A DNA stretch of 64,000 nt from an uncultured Lachnospiraceae bacterium (GCA_947631955.1 CANRNJ010000001.1:62001-126000); one strand, 5' to 3'. Positions 24,659 through 34,628 are shown, counted from the first letter of the stretch. Translations and numbers: made by a program. Notes: generated by a model from the sequence alone, not told the origin.

Positions 24659-25669
24659 TTAAATATTCAAGTGATTACTTTTGGGAAAGTGCAATAGAAT
24701 AGTCGTATAGCACCCAAGTTCTGATTCTACGCTAATGCCGATTCCTAATTTTAAGCAGAGCTGATCGCATAAGTACAAGCCGATTCCAGTTGATTTTTTT
24801 CCCATTCTTCCGTTGCTGCCGACAAAGCCTTTATCAAATATACGGTTTACTTCACTCGGCTTAATGCCTATGCCATTGTCTTTGATAAACAGAGTAACAT
24901 AGTCCCCCATATCCTGTGATTTGATTTCAATAACCGGCAGTTTATCACCACAATATTTGATACTGTTAAGAATAATCTGCTTGACAATAAAACAAAGCCA
25001 TTTACTATCAGAAAAAACGGAATCGGAAATGGAATCTGTATGAACACATACCTTATTCTGAATCAAGAACTGTTTGTTTTGGGAAAGGACTTCCAAAACA
25101 CACTGTTTCAGCGAAACTTCCTTAATCAGATAATCTTTTTCTACGCTGCCAAGACGTGCATAGAACAGCACACGTTCAACGTTCTGCTCAATCAATTCTG
25201 TTTGCGCTATGATTTTCCGCATAATTTCCGTTTTGTTATTTTCACATAATAATTGAATCCCTGTTACGGGCACTTTGATTTCGTGAATCCACTGTTCAAT
25301 AAAATCTTTATATTCTACATTCAAACGACGGACTTCTGCCACTTCATCAGTCATACTTTTTAGGGCAGTTTTCATCAGGCAAAAATAAATTTTTTCTATT
25401 TCTGTTTCTGGTTGTTCTGCAATCTCCGCAATTAAATATTTTTGGTCTAAAGAATCCAATGTTTCCAACAAATATTGAATCCTCTTTTGTTGTTTCCAAA
25501 AGCAACCAAGCCATGTAAACGAAACAATGATTGCAAAGCAAACCCACAACAAAATAATTTCAGACAGACTAATATCCCAAAAAAAGAGAAGAATAGCAAA
25601 AAACAGACTTCCGGCAAAGCAGATGATCAATGTTATTTGGTTATCTTTCATATAATCTGAAAATTTCAT
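24659..25669 (-). CDS. Intramembrane-sensing histidine kinase (BceS-like)
   Basis: A 336-residue kinase with two short hydrophobic helices near the N-terminus (residues 12-30 and 35-55) and almost no outside loop, as in BceS-type kinases that sense through their transporter. The phospho-acceptor is in EQWIHEIKVPVTG (about residue 134). The ATPase domain shows N box (ILNSIKYCGD), DNGIGI and STGIGLYL. It overlaps the regulator gene by 4 bp (ATGA). The next gene starts 96 bp downstream. Confidence 0.9.
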   Translation of the reverse strand: MKFSDYMKDNQITLIICFAGSLFFAILLFFWDISLSEIILLWVCFAIIVSFTWLGCFWKQQKRIQYLLETLDSLDQKYLIAEIAEQPETEIEKIYFCLMKTALKSMTDEVAEVRRLNVEYKDFIEQWIHEIKVPVTGIQLLCENNKTEIMRKIIAQTELIEQNVERVLFYARLGSVEKDYLIKEVSLKQCVLEVLSQNKQFLIQNKVCVHTDSISDSVFSDSKWLCFIVKQIILNSIKYCGDKLPVIEIKSQDMGDYVTLFIKDNGIGIKPSEVNRIFDKGFVGSNGRMGKKSTGIGLYLCDQLCLKLGIGISVESELGCYTTILLHFPKSNHLNI

Positions 25670-26334
25670 ATTTTATACCCCATACCTCGTTTCGTTTGTA
25701 TGAAATCAGCCACCCCAAGCACACGCAGCTTTTCTCTTATCCGCATAATATTCACGCTTAAAGTATTATCATCAATATGAATCTCATTGTCCCATAAATA
25801 TTCAACCAAATCTATTCGGGAAACAATCTCGCCCGTATGCTTGAATAGATAGTACATGATTTTTAATTCAGTTTTTGTTAATTCAATTTCTTTTCTGTTT
25901 GTCGTAAATGTTCCAGCAATCAAATTTAGTTGAATCCCTTTATACTCCATTATATCAGCCTGTTCAGCCGTTCCCCTCCGCAGCAAAAGATTAATTCTTG
26001 CAAGCAGAATAGGAATGTTATAGGGTTTTGCAATATAATCATCTCCCCCAAGTGTTAATGCTTGTAATTCGTCCATTGTAGTATTGCGCCCTGTAATGAA
26101 CAAAATCGGAGTTGTAGAAAAGGTACGAATAGAACTGCATAAGCGGTATCCGTCTTGTCCTGGCAAATTTACATCAAGTAAGATCAAATCGGGGGAAACT
26201 AATTTAATGTAGTCTATTGTTTCCCCAAAGTTAATAACGCAATCTACAGTATATCCTGCATTAACTAAGAGTATTTTTAATTCTTCTCTTATCAATTCTT
26301 CATCTTCAATTATCACTATTTTATAAGGATTCAT
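25666..26334 (-). CDS. OmpR-family response regulator (BceR-like)
   Basis: A 222-residue regulator. The receiver domain (1-120) has acidic residues IIEDEELIREE, phospho-acceptor Asp in LILLDVNLPGQDGY (about 54) and Lys in YIAKPYN. A winged-helix DNA-binding domain follows (LTKTELKIMYYLFKHTGEIV, then DDNTLSVNIMRIREKL). It overlaps both neighbours by 4 bp, giving one tightly coupled operon. It probably activates the transporter genes when the peptide is present. Confidence 0.9.
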   Translation of the reverse strand: MNPYKIVIIEDEELIREELKILLVNAGYTVDCVINFGETIDYIKLVSPDLILLDVNLPGQDGYRLCSSIRTFSTTPILFITGRNTTMDELQALTLGGDDYIAKPYNIPILLARINLLLRRGTAEQADIMEYKGIQLNLIAGTFTTNRKEIELTKTELKIMYYLFKHTGEIVSRIDLVEYLWDNEIHIDDNTLSVNIMRIREKLRVLGVADFIQTKRGMGYKI

Positions 26335-26525
26335 TTTTTCTGTCCCTTTCCCTGTTTCATTCTTCTGTCAATCGGTTTTTCTGCGTCCTTTGGTATAAGC
26401 CACAAACGACTGAACTTTGCCACGCCGGGTATACGTTTTTCCTCGCACAGCTTCTGTACCCGTCTTTCTGAAATACCCCATTTCTTTGCTGCTTCTGGAG
26501 CAGAAATAAATTCTAACATTTTCAT
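26331..26525 (-). CDS. Small helix-turn-helix (excisionase-like) protein
   Basis: A 64-residue MerR/Xis-like DNA-binding protein: FISAPEAAKKWGISERRVQK then LCEEKRIPGVAKFSRLW. Proteins of this type are common on conjugative transposons as helix-turn-helix or excisionase-like factors. It heads the two-component and transporter operon and overlaps the regulator by 4 bp. AAAGGGTGA precedes the ATG. Whether it controls this operon or is left over from a mobile element cannot be told. Confidence 0.75.
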   Translation of the reverse strand: MKMLEFISAPEAAKKWGISERRVQKLCEEKRIPGVAKFSRLWLIPKDAEKPIDRRMKQGKGQKK

Positions 26526-26554
26526 TCACCCTTTCCCTAATCTTTGTCATTGTA

Positions 26555-26583
26555 ATTATATGCGGCTGGGCGAACAATTTCAA
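26555..26583 (-). promoter_or_regulatory. Promoter of the HTH / Bce-type operon
   Basis: On the minus strand TTGAAA (26578-26583), 17-bp spacer, TATAAT (26555-26560), 30 bp before the HTH gene. It lies just inside the right copy of the 38-bp repeat. Confidence 0.7.
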
Positions 26584-26597
26584 GTATTTAAGAACTG

Positions 26598-26635
26598 CAC
26601 TTTTCCGTTTCATTACATAAAACACCCGATTGGCT
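26598..26635 (+). repeat. Right copy of 38-bp direct repeat bounding the island
   Basis: It matches 18618-18655 at 33 of 38 positions with no gap. Its right end merges into a long inverted repeat, of which only this half exists at the left copy. Confidence 0.6.
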
Positions 26636-26693
26636 CCACAGTTTATGTACAATCAATACATAACCTGCCTATGACCAATCGGGCATTTTGTTT
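26625..26693. terminator. Nested inverted repeat, likely bidirectional terminator
   Basis: CCCGATTGG (26625-26633) pairs with CCAATCGGG (26675-26683), and inside it TTATGTA (26643-26649) with TACATAA (26657-26663). CATTTTGTTT follows on the plus strand and TGTTTTAT on the minus strand. It would end gdhA transcripts, or it may be the end of a mobile element. Confidence 0.55.
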
Positions 26694-26791
26694 CAGGCCG
26701 TTTTCTCAGCCTGTATTCTTGCGTTTTAAAACTTTGCAAACAACACACGGCGTTATAGGCGCCTGCCGCTTATCTATGATTTACACAGCGC

Positions 26792-28153
<1,362 letters not shown>

Positions 28154-28180
28154 TTAATTTGTATATAATGCCTACGTTTC

Positions 28181-28209
28181 ATTATAGTATGCGGCCCGAA
28201 AATCCTCAA
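28181..28209 (-). promoter_or_regulatory. Promoter of gdhA
   Basis: On the minus strand TTGAGG (28204-28209), 17-bp spacer, TATAAT (28181-28186), 43 bp before the start codon. Confidence 0.6.
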
Positions 28210-28405
28210 CCCGATTTAGTCAAGTAACGTGTAAAAATTTTTTATCTTTTTTTAGATAAATTGTACAATAATACCGAAATTCACCAATACATGTATACAA
28301 TCTCGCCTTTATCCATCACCTTGCCATACCGCCCGCTTTGTCCTAAAACTATTCCCGCCATCCATGCCGATTGCGCTGCTCTAAAGTCGTTCCGCCCGCT
28401 CTTCC

Positions 28406-28837
28406 TCAAAGCCATTTCCGCAGCCGTTCGATATTTTCCTGCTCAAAATCCACCAATTCCTGCGCCAGTTCCACCGCTTCGCTGGTAGCCAGCTGATTGT
28501 GCTGCATTGCCTTCCACATACTGGTGATCCCTCTGCTGCTTCCTTGGATCAGCATTTCCGCCAGATGCGGCCGGCTCACATTGAATACGGTCCCCGCATG
28601 GATGCTTCCTTTTAACATCATATCCGCGATCTGGTTCCCGCGGTACACTTCTCCCTCATTTTTCAATATCCGATTCAGCGCCTTGTTATGGATCTCGGCG
28701 TACTGAAGGGATTGTCTTGACAGCTGAAGCGTAAATTCATCGTCGCTCGTCTTATCCAGTATCGTATCGATCGCAGTCATGCCCAGTTCGGTATTTTTCT
28801 GTACTTCCAGCAGGATCTTTGCGTCGTCATGTTTCAT
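28406..28837 (-). CDS. Small helical protein of unknown function
   Basis: A 143-residue protein predicted to be nearly all helix (ILLEVQKNTELGMTAIDTIL, LSRQSLQYAEIHNKALNRIL, ELAQELVDFEQENIERLRKWL), suggesting a four-helix bundle. I recall similar hypothetical proteins in clostridia; it may be distantly related to DUF2383/ferritin-like bundles, though no metal-binding Glu/His pattern is obvious. It is transcribed alone, ending 268 bp before gdhA. AAGGAGAACGGAC precedes the ATG. Confidence 0.6.
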   Translation of the reverse strand: MKHDDAKILLEVQKNTELGMTAIDTILDKTSDDEFTLQLSRQSLQYAEIHNKALNRILKNEGEVYRGNQIADMMLKGSIHAGTVFNVSRPHLAEMLIQGSSRGITSMWKAMQHNQLATSEAVELAQELVDFEQENIERLRKWL

Positions 28838-28859
28838 GTCCGTTCTCCTTATGATAAAA

Positions 28860-28888
28860 AAAGAGTATGAGAAATTCCCATACTCTTT
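28860..28888 (-). terminator. Terminator after the SH3-repeat gene
   Basis: A perfect 10-bp stem (AAAGAGTATG against CATACTCTTT) with a 9-nt loop. On the minus strand it is followed by a run of T. Confidence 0.85.
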
Positions 28889-28917
28889 AGCTTTGCCATT
28901 ATTTTCTTTTCTAACCG

Positions 28918-30261
28918 CTATTCCACATAATCGGATTTGACATAAGCGGTCTGGCCATTGTATTTGATCTTGGTCCAGCCGTCGGCCTGCTTCATGATCA
29001 CATCCAGTTTTTCACCGATATACGCCGTGGCGATCTTTTCCGAATTTTCGCTCGCGCCCGAACGGATACGAACGTTTTCCTTGACCGTCACCGTTCCCGT
29101 CGTTTCAGCGGACGTGTTTGTCTGCGTCTGCTCCGATTCGTCGTCGTTCTCCTGCGTTTCGGCGGCGGTTTCTCCCGCGTCCGCCTGCGTCACTTCCGAC
29201 GGCTCCAGATACTCGCTTTTGATAAAGGCCTCGCTGCCCTCATAACTTATCTTGCTCCAGCCGTTCCCTCTCTCTTCCAGAAGGACAAATTCATCGCCGA
29301 CAGCCGCCTTGCCGAGTTTGTCGGCCGTTTCGCTGTCAGAGCTGCGGATATTTACCACATCCGTCGCTTTGACTTTCGTTACGACGTTTACCGGTTCCTC
29401 CGGCGCACCGGCATCGGTTTCCCCGCCTTCCGCGCCGTCTGTTTCTCCGCCTTCTGCACTGTCCTGTCCGTCTGCCGCACCGTCTTGCTCTGCGCTGGTT
29501 TCGCTGCCCTCCACGCGCGCCAGTTCTTTTCCGACATCCTTATCGATCTCTGCGTTCAGGTCAACGATGAACTGCTGCAGTTCCGGGTCGCCGTCAACCA
29601 TATCGTTATATGCAACAGCCACTTTATTGTGGAGATCCACGAAATCATCCTGAAGATTGACTTCACGGATATAGTTCAGTATGCTTTCATCCACGTCCCC
29701 TTCGTACTGCAGGTGATACTCGCCGTTTTCATCCGCATAGACGTAGTATGTGCGCAGTCCCGGAAGCGGTTCCGCATAATCATAGAATTTCACTTCCTGA
29801 AAAATATATGCGATATAGGTATTCTCCTGCGGCCCCGCCTTGGTATAGACTTCCAGTGTAGGGCAGGATTCCATATACTTGCTGACCGCCTTCGCACGCA
29901 GCGTTTCCAGTTCATCCATCGCGCAGATCCTGTTCATGGTATCGGTATCGCCGTCCACCATCGCCTGATAGTAAGTGCGGCACAGTTCACTGACTTCCGG
30001 CACGGCCTCTTTTTCAAGCGGCACTTCCGGCACTGAGATCAGCGAATTGACGATCTCCGTCTGCGGCACCTCTTCCGCTTCGACGATCTCCTCTTCCACG
30101 GTTTTTTTCTTATTGGCATTGATCGCTATAGCGACCGTGATCACAACGCAGATTACCAGTACGACGGGCATAATGATCTTAGAATAAAGAAACAGCCAGT
30201 TCTTGAACGCTTCAAGCTTAGCCTTGAGAAAATCCTGTATATTATTATTGGATGTATTCAT
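28918..30261 (-). CDS. Membrane-anchored protein with two bacterial SH3 domains
   Basis: A 447-residue protein: short cytoplasmic start, one membrane helix (about residues 29-48), an extracellular NTF2-like segment (about 90-215, RTYYQAMVDGDTDTMNRICA), a Gly/Glu/Asp-rich linker (about 245-285), and two SH3_3 domains (about 290-350 and 385-447, both VNIRS/VRIRS start and SEYLE/SDYVE end). SH3b domains bind peptidoglycan peptides, so it probably sits at the cell wall. The two SH3 copies are separated by a second acidic Thr/Glu linker. A tRNA-Arg gene lies 54 bp upstream. Confidence 0.8.
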   Translation of the reverse strand: MNTSNNNIQDFLKAKLEAFKNWLFLYSKIIMPVVLVICVVITVAIAINANKKKTVEEEIVEAEEVPQTEIVNSLISVPEVPLEKEAVPEVSELCRTYYQAMVDGDTDTMNRICAMDELETLRAKAVSKYMESCPTLEVYTKAGPQENTYIAYIFQEVKFYDYAEPLPGLRTYYVYADENGEYHLQYEGDVDESILNYIREVNLQDDFVDLHNKVAVAYNDMVDGDPELQQFIVDLNAEIDKDVGKELARVEGSETSAEQDGAADGQDSAEGGETDGAEGGETDAGAPEEPVNVVTKVKATDVVNIRSSDSETADKLGKAAVGDEFVLLEERGNGWSKISYEGSEAFIKSEYLEPSEVTQADAGETAAETQENDDESEQTQTNTSAETTGTVTVKENVRIRSGASENSEKIATAYIGEKLDVIMKQADGWTKIKYNGQTAYVKSDYVE

Positions 30262-30315
30262 AAAAACACCTTCCTGAAATATCAGTATCCTAAAAGTTTA
30301 ATCAAAACTGTCCAA

Positions 30316-30387
30316 TGCACCCGACAGGACTCGAACCTGCATCAAAGGCGTCGGAGGCCTACGTTTTATCCATTAGACTACGGGTGC
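30316..30387 (-). tRNA. tRNA-Arg (anticodon CCG)
   Basis: A 72-nt cloverleaf on the minus strand: acceptor GCACCCG / CGGGTGC with discriminator A, D-arm GTCTAATGGATAAAAC, anticodon loop CTCCGAC (anticodon CCG, codon CGG), and T-arm GGTTCGAGTCC. CCA is not encoded. Confidence 0.95.
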
Positions 30388-30429
30388 CTGCATGCATACA
30401 AAATATTACGATTTTGTTACATCTTAATC

Positions 30430-30459
30430 ATAATACCATAAGCAGGCACCATTTGTCCA
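30430..30459 (-). promoter_or_regulatory. Promoter of tRNA-Arg
   Basis: On the minus strand TGGACA (30454-30459), 18-bp spacer, TATTAT (30430-30435), 42 bp before the tRNA. The SH3 gene downstream could be reached by readthrough. Confidence 0.5.
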
Positions 30460-30474
30460 GTAAACTAAGCATTT

Positions 30475-30496
30475 AAACACAAATTAAACACAAATT
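30475..30496. repeat. 11-bp tandem duplication over the DUF5688 stop codon
   Basis: AAACACAAATT occurs twice in direct succession (30475-30485, 30486-30496). The TAA of the DUF5688 gene lies at the junction, so the duplication copied the gene's last codons into the 3' flank. Confidence 0.7.
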
Positions 30497-31371
30497 TCCA
30501 CAATTTCTTCTTTTTCCCTGCTATAACGATACAGACTGTACGAAAGGATTTCTTCCGGCTCCACCTGCGTCGTATTGACTTCTTTGACCATATTGCGGTA
30601 GAAATCATACTCCTGCGTTCGATCGTCGGGCAGGATCAGCACCTCATGGACGGAACTGGGAAGGATCAAAAGATCGGCGCCGAGTCTGTCCGCCAGTTCT
30701 TTTGCCTTGTCAGAATACAGCATGGCGGATGCCCCGTACAGCTTGTCCCGGTTGGTCAGCACATACAGGTCTGTCACTGATGCGGGCTCCGGTCTTTCTC
30801 CCGTCATCTCCTCGATAATATCCGGCAGCGGCACAAGAATGTCCGGCATACTGCGCCTCATATTGTCCTGCGCGATCTGAAACAGCCCGTCCGGCGTCTG
30901 CCGCCACATGTCCATATGCTCGTTTCTTATCAGTATGGAAGCCCGCGCGGGCATGTTCTCCTCCACCGCATAATAGAAGACGACCGCCAGATCGCACCAC
31001 CGGATATGCGGCACGTCTTTCAGCAGGTTCCGGTTCTTGTCATAGTGGACGATCTTGTGATAGATCTTGTCCCGGACGTGGTCAAACTCCCGGAACAGGC
31101 TGAGATCCGGATGAATATCGCGTTTCCTCTCTCTATACAGCTCCACGATCTGATCCGCGATGCTGTGTATATCGGCGCCCATGCAGTACTGCCGGTAGGG
31201 CTCCTCAAGATATATCGTGGGCGATATCGTGTCGGACTTACGCATCATAACGACACCGGTAAGCCGGATATCATTGTTCTTGGTCACGGTAGTCGTCTTG
31301 ATTTCGTATCCGTCTTCCATTTTTTCATGTAACACTTCAACCATATGATCAACAAATTCTTTATAATTCAT
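30484..31371 (-). CDS. DUF5688 family protein
   Basis: A 295-residue soluble protein of the DUF5688 type common in Lachnospiraceae. Conserved stretches are TISPTIYLEEPYRQYCMGAD, HIRWCDLAVVFYY, and near the end TDLYVLTNRDKLYGASAML then LLILPSSVHEVLILPDD. The function is unknown; similar proteins often sit in variable regions. GAGGGAGA precedes the ATG. Its stop codon lies inside an 11-bp tandem duplication. Confidence 0.8.
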   Translation of the reverse strand: MNYKEFVDHMVEVLHEKMEDGYEIKTTTVTKNNDIRLTGVVMMRKSDTISPTIYLEEPYRQYCMGADIHSIADQIVELYRERKRDIHPDLSLFREFDHVRDKIYHKIVHYDKNRNLLKDVPHIRWCDLAVVFYYAVEENMPARASILIRNEHMDMWRQTPDGLFQIAQDNMRRSMPDILVPLPDIIEEMTGERPEPASVTDLYVLTNRDKLYGASAMLYSDKAKELADRLGADLLILPSSVHEVLILPDDRTQEYDFYRNMVKEVNTTQVEPEEILSYSLYRYSREKEEIVEICV

Positions 31372-31477
31372 TCTCCCTCTTTCCCATTCTCTCCGGACAT
31401 CAGGAAAATTTCTTTGATTTCTGTTTTTAAATTTCTCTTTTTTCTGTCTTTTTAATCTCCCTTCTTCTGTTTTTTAC

Positions 31478-31517
31478 AACAACAAAAAGACAATGGCCGC
31501 TGTGCTTCCATTGTCTT
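31478..31517 (-). terminator. Terminator after efp
   Basis: AAGACAATGG (31487-31496) pairs perfectly with CCATTGTCTT (31508-31517). On the minus strand TTTTTGTTG follows. Confidence 0.85.
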
Positions 31518-31551
31518 ATAGGCTTAATTGATCAGGTATGTCAGTATTCGA

Positions 31552-32109
31552 TCATACTCTGGACAGATACTCTCCGGTTCTTGTATCGATCTTGATAACT
31601 TCGCCCTGCTCGATGAACAGCGGAACCATGACCTTGGCCCCTGTTTCCACTACGGCAGGCTTTGTGGCGCCGGTCGCCGTATCGCCTTTAAATCCGGGCT
31701 CTGTTTCAATGATCTGCAGTTCGACAAACAGCGGCGGTTCAAGAGCAAACACATTGCCGTTATAGGAGCAGACCTTGACCATTTCGTTCTCTTTTACAAA
31801 TTTCAGCGCATCGCCGACTGTGTCCGCATTCAGAGCGATCTGGTCGTAAGTTTCCGTGTCCATGAAGTTGTAAAGATCACCGTCCGCATACAGATACTGC
31901 ATGTCTTTTCTGTCAATGCGTGCCTGAGGGCATTTCTCAGTGGGTCTGAAAGTCTTCTCCACAACGCCGCCGTTGATGATGTTCTTCAGTTTCGTCCTCA
32001 CAAACGCCGCGCCTTTGCCGGGTTTTACATGCTGGAACTCGATTATCTGATAAACATTGCCTTCAAACTCAATGGTAATACCGTTTCTGAAATCGCCTGC
32101 AGATATCAT
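31552..32109 (-). CDS. efp: Translation elongation factor P
   Basis: A 185-residue three-domain EF-P that helps ribosomes through polyproline stretches. The domain I loop [14 protein letters not shown] carries the usual modifiable Lys; domain II ([20 protein letters not shown]) and domain III ([20 protein letters not shown]) are complete. TTAGGAGG precedes the ATG. It is the last gene of a run with three shikimate genes, 99 bp after aroQ, and has its own terminator. Confidence 0.97.
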   Translation of the reverse strand: MISAGDFRNGITIEFEGNVYQIIEFQHVKPGKGAAFVRTKLKNIINGGVVEKTFRPTEKCPQARIDRKDMQYLYADGDLYNFMDTETYDQIALNADTVGDALKFVKENEMVKVCSYNGNVFALEPPLFVELQIIETEPGFKGDTATGATKPAVVETGAKVMVPLFIEQGEVIKIDTRTGEYLSRV

Positions 32110-32208
32110 AAACCAATCCTCCTAAGATTCTCACAAATATAACTCCTACTTAGTTTATACTATTAATTTTGTTTTTTCAACCTATTTCACAAAAAAAGGA
32201 AAACTTTT

Positions 32209-32658
32209 TTATACGGATCCCTTGGCGCGGTGCATCGCCAGAACATGATCGATCGCCGTCAGATAACCGTTCAGTCCCTCCCCGTAGATCTGTCTGTCGC
32301 AGACGGGGGCCGTTACCGACACCTTGCGGAAATCCTCCCGCTCCATGATATTGGAGATATGGATCTCGACCTTTGGCACCGTAATACTGGCGAGCGCGTC
32401 GCGGATCGCATAGCTGTAATGCGTATACGCCCCCGGATTGATCACGATCCCTTCCGTGCCGTCATAATAGGAATCTTGGATCCGGTCGATGATCGCGCCT
32501 TCGTGATTGCTCTGGAACACTTCGATGGTACAGTTCTCCTGCTGTCCTTTCTGCGCGATCATATTGAGCAGAAAATCATAGTCCTGCGCGCCGTATACCG
32601 TCTTTTCCCGGATGCCGAGAAAATTGATGTTGGGTCCGTTGATCACTAATATTTTCAT
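32209..32658 (-). CDS. aroQ: Type II 3-dehydroquinate dehydratase
   Basis: A 149-residue dodecameric enzyme that turns 3-dehydroquinate into 3-dehydroshikimate, step three of the shikimate pathway. Motifs: INGPNINFLGIREK with the following Tyr, VFQSNHEGAIIDRI, INPGAYTHYSYAIRDAL with the catalytic His region, and VEIHISNI. The length is normal. GGAGGAAATCATC precedes the ATG, 36 bp after aroK. Confidence 0.96.
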   Translation of the reverse strand: MKILVINGPNINFLGIREKTVYGAQDYDFLLNMIAQKGQQENCTIEVFQSNHEGAIIDRIQDSYYDGTEGIVINPGAYTHYSYAIRDALASITVPKVEIHISNIMEREDFRKVSVTAPVCDRQIYGEGLNGYLTAIDHVLAMHRAKGSV

Positions 32659-32694
32659 GATGATTTCCTCCGTTTTCTCTTGATCTTTGCCGGA

Positions 32695-33213
32695 TCATCC
32701 GGCATCTTCAGCCTGACGGCAGATCTCGTCCAGTATCTGTTCAAAATCCTTGCCGTCCACGGTCACGACCACATCGGCCGCCTCCCGGTAGCAGGCGTCC
32801 CGTTCCTCCAGAAGCATCCTGATCTTACGCTTCGGATCATCTCCCTGAAGCAGCGGTCTTGTCGTATCGTGTTTCAGCCTCTCGTAGATCGTTTCGGCGT
32901 CCGCCCGAAGATAAAAAACCTTTCCCAGTTTATGCAGCAGTTCCCTGTTCCGCTGCCGCAGCGGCAGGCCGCCTCCCACCGAAAGGATCTTGTTCCCCGT
33001 ATCCGCAAGCAGTTTCTCCAGACACTCCGTTTCCTTATCCCGGAAATACGCTTCGCCGTCCGTGGCAAAAATATCCGATATCGAGCGTTTCTCATCTTTC
33101 TCGATCTCTTTATCCGTATCAATGACCGGGCGGCGCAGACAATAAGACAGTTTCAGTCCCACCGTCGTCTTTCCGCTGCCCATAAAACCGATCAGGATCA
33201 CATTTCCCTTCAT
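32695..33213 (-). CDS. aroK: Shikimate kinase
   Basis: A 172-residue P-loop kinase that phosphorylates shikimate at O3. Walker A GFMGSGKTTVG (residues 8-18), shikimate-binding DTDKEIE (about 33-39), the GGG loop in ILSVGGGLPLR, and the lid segment DTTRPLLQGDD. GGAGCCGGAAG precedes the ATG. It follows aroE by 18 bp. Confidence 0.96.
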   Translation of the reverse strand: MKGNVILIGFMGSGKTTVGLKLSYCLRRPVIDTDKEIEKDEKRSISDIFATDGEAYFRDKETECLEKLLADTGNKILSVGGGLPLRQRNRELLHKLGKVFYLRADAETIYERLKHDTTRPLLQGDDPKRKIRMLLEERDACYREAADVVVTVDGKDFEQILDEICRQAEDAG

Positions 33214-33231
33214 ATCTTCCGGCTCCTTATC

Positions 33232-34119
33232 TTAGTCGTTTCGATCCGTTCCGCTTTGTCCGATATGTTCTCTCAGCTTCTCATAGACCGCCTGCGCGTC
33301 TTCATCCGCCACATGCACGCCGTTCCACAGTTCGTAGGCGATGATACCCTGATACAGCAGCATTTTAAGTCCGTTGTACGCCGGTCTGCCCTGCGCTCTC
33401 ACCAAACGCATGAATTTCGTTTCCCATGGGCTGTATATCAGGTCGAACCCGGTCCGCACTTTTCTGTAAAAGGCATCGTCGGTGATCACCGCTTCATCGG
33501 CATGGGGCGCAAGTCCCACGGAAGTTCCCTGTATCGTCAAATATTCCCCGTCGGGGATCGCCGCATAGTCGTCGATCAGCATCGGTATGACCGTCTGCCT
33601 GTCCGTCCTGCCGTTCACCTCCGCCGCTGCCTCTTCCGCCCTGCTCAGAGTCCGGTTCAGCATGTATACCTTGGACGCGCCCTTAACCGCGCACAGATAC
33701 GCAACGGCTCTGGCCGCGCCGCCCGCTCCCAGCAGAATGATCTCCTGTCCCTCGATTGGCACGCCCTCGCTCAGCAGGGCGCGGTACAGCCCTTCCATAT
33801 CCGTGTTATAGCCCTTGTATCCGCCTTTCGTCCTGACCAGCGTATTGACCGCGCCGATATCGCGGGCGAGCGGATCCAGTTCTTTAAGACAGTCCATGAC
33901 CTCGCTCTTGTACGGCACAGTCACATTCAATCCGAGGACTCCGAGCGCATCCGCCCCGGCGACCGCTTCGGAGACCCTGCCCGGTCCGACCGGAAAAGGC
34001 ACATACACAAGATCGTGCCCAAGACGCCCGGCGAGCGTATTATGTATGACCGGCGACATCGTATGCTCCACCGGATTGCCGATCAGGCCGCACACTCTTG
34101 TCTTCCCGTTTATCTCCAT
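33232..34119 (-). CDS. aroE: Shikimate dehydrogenase
   Basis: A 295-residue NADP-dependent enzyme that reduces 3-dehydroshikimate. N-terminal substrate motif LIGNPVEHTMSPVIHN, VTVPYKSEVMDCL with catalytic Lys, GAVNTLVR, then the NADP-binding ILLGAGGAARAVAYL and the basic segment LNRTLSRAE. GLKMLLYQG near the end is typical. It overlaps yqeG by 10 bp. AAAGGAGAAAACA precedes the ATG. Confidence 0.96.
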   Translation of the reverse strand: MEINGKTRVCGLIGNPVEHTMSPVIHNTLAGRLGHDLVYVPFPVGPGRVSEAVAGADALGVLGLNVTVPYKSEVMDCLKELDPLARDIGAVNTLVRTKGGYKGYNTDMEGLYRALLSEGVPIEGQEIILLGAGGAARAVAYLCAVKGASKVYMLNRTLSRAEEAAAEVNGRTDRQTVIPMLIDDYAAIPDGEYLTIQGTSVGLAPHADEAVITDDAFYRKVRTGFDLIYSPWETKFMRLVRAQGRPAYNGLKMLLYQGIIAYELWNGVHVADEDAQAVYEKLREHIGQSGTDRND

Positions 34120-34628
34120 TGTTTTCTCCTTTCGGACCGTTTATAAAAAAACAGCACGATCCATTCCAGTCTGCGTTTTATGACGATCTGTATCTCTTCC
34201 TTCGGATGAATGGGTTTGACCAGCCATGTCCGGATCCCCGCTTTCTTGGCGCCCCACACGTCGGTAAAAAGCTGATCGCCGACAAACAGCGTCGTTTCCG
34301 GCGTCGTCCCCATCCGCTCCATTGCCCGGACGTAATTTCCTACGGCCGGTTTCCCGGCCCTGTAGATATACTGGGATCCCACGTCGTCGTTAAACGTCTT
34401 CACACGCGGCTCTTTGTTGTTGGACAGCAGAAGGCTCTGATATCCGATGGCCCGGAGCCTCTCGAAAAGTTCGATGCTCCTTGCGTCTGCCGGTGCGCCG
34501 TGGGGAACGAGCGTATTGTCGATATCGAATATCACGCCCCGGTATCCCTGTTTATACAGCTTCTCATAATCAATATCGTATGCGGAATCCAGATATTCAT
34601 CCGGATAAAAACGCTCCAAAAATGCCAT
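34110..34628 (-). CDS. yqeG: YqeG family HAD-type phosphatase
   Basis: A 172-residue HAD IIIA phosphatase. The nucleophile motif is VIFDIDNTLVPHGAP (Asp about residue 36), motif II LLLSNNKEPRV, and the late motif TLFVGDQLFTDVWGAKKAG. In Firmicutes yqeG commonly precedes aroE, as here, where the genes overlap by 10 bp. Related phosphatases act on phosphatidylglycerophosphate, but the substrate of this clostridial form is not shown by sequence. GGAGGAAAC precedes the ATG. Confidence 0.92.
   Translation of the reverse strand: MAFLERFYPDEYLDSAYDIDYEKLYKQGYRGVIFDIDNTLVPHGAPADARSIELFERLRAIGYQSLLLSNNKEPRVKTFNDDVGSQYIYRAGKPAVGNYVRAMERMGTTPETTLFVGDQLFTDVWGAKKAGIRTWLVKPIHPKEEIQIVIKRRLEWIVLFFYKRSERRKQWR

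Noticed and set aside
32680..34146. 488-codon open frame on the plus strand opposite aroK and aroE
   Set aside because: It is fully antisense to two well conserved genes, has no ribosome binding site and no recognisable domain.
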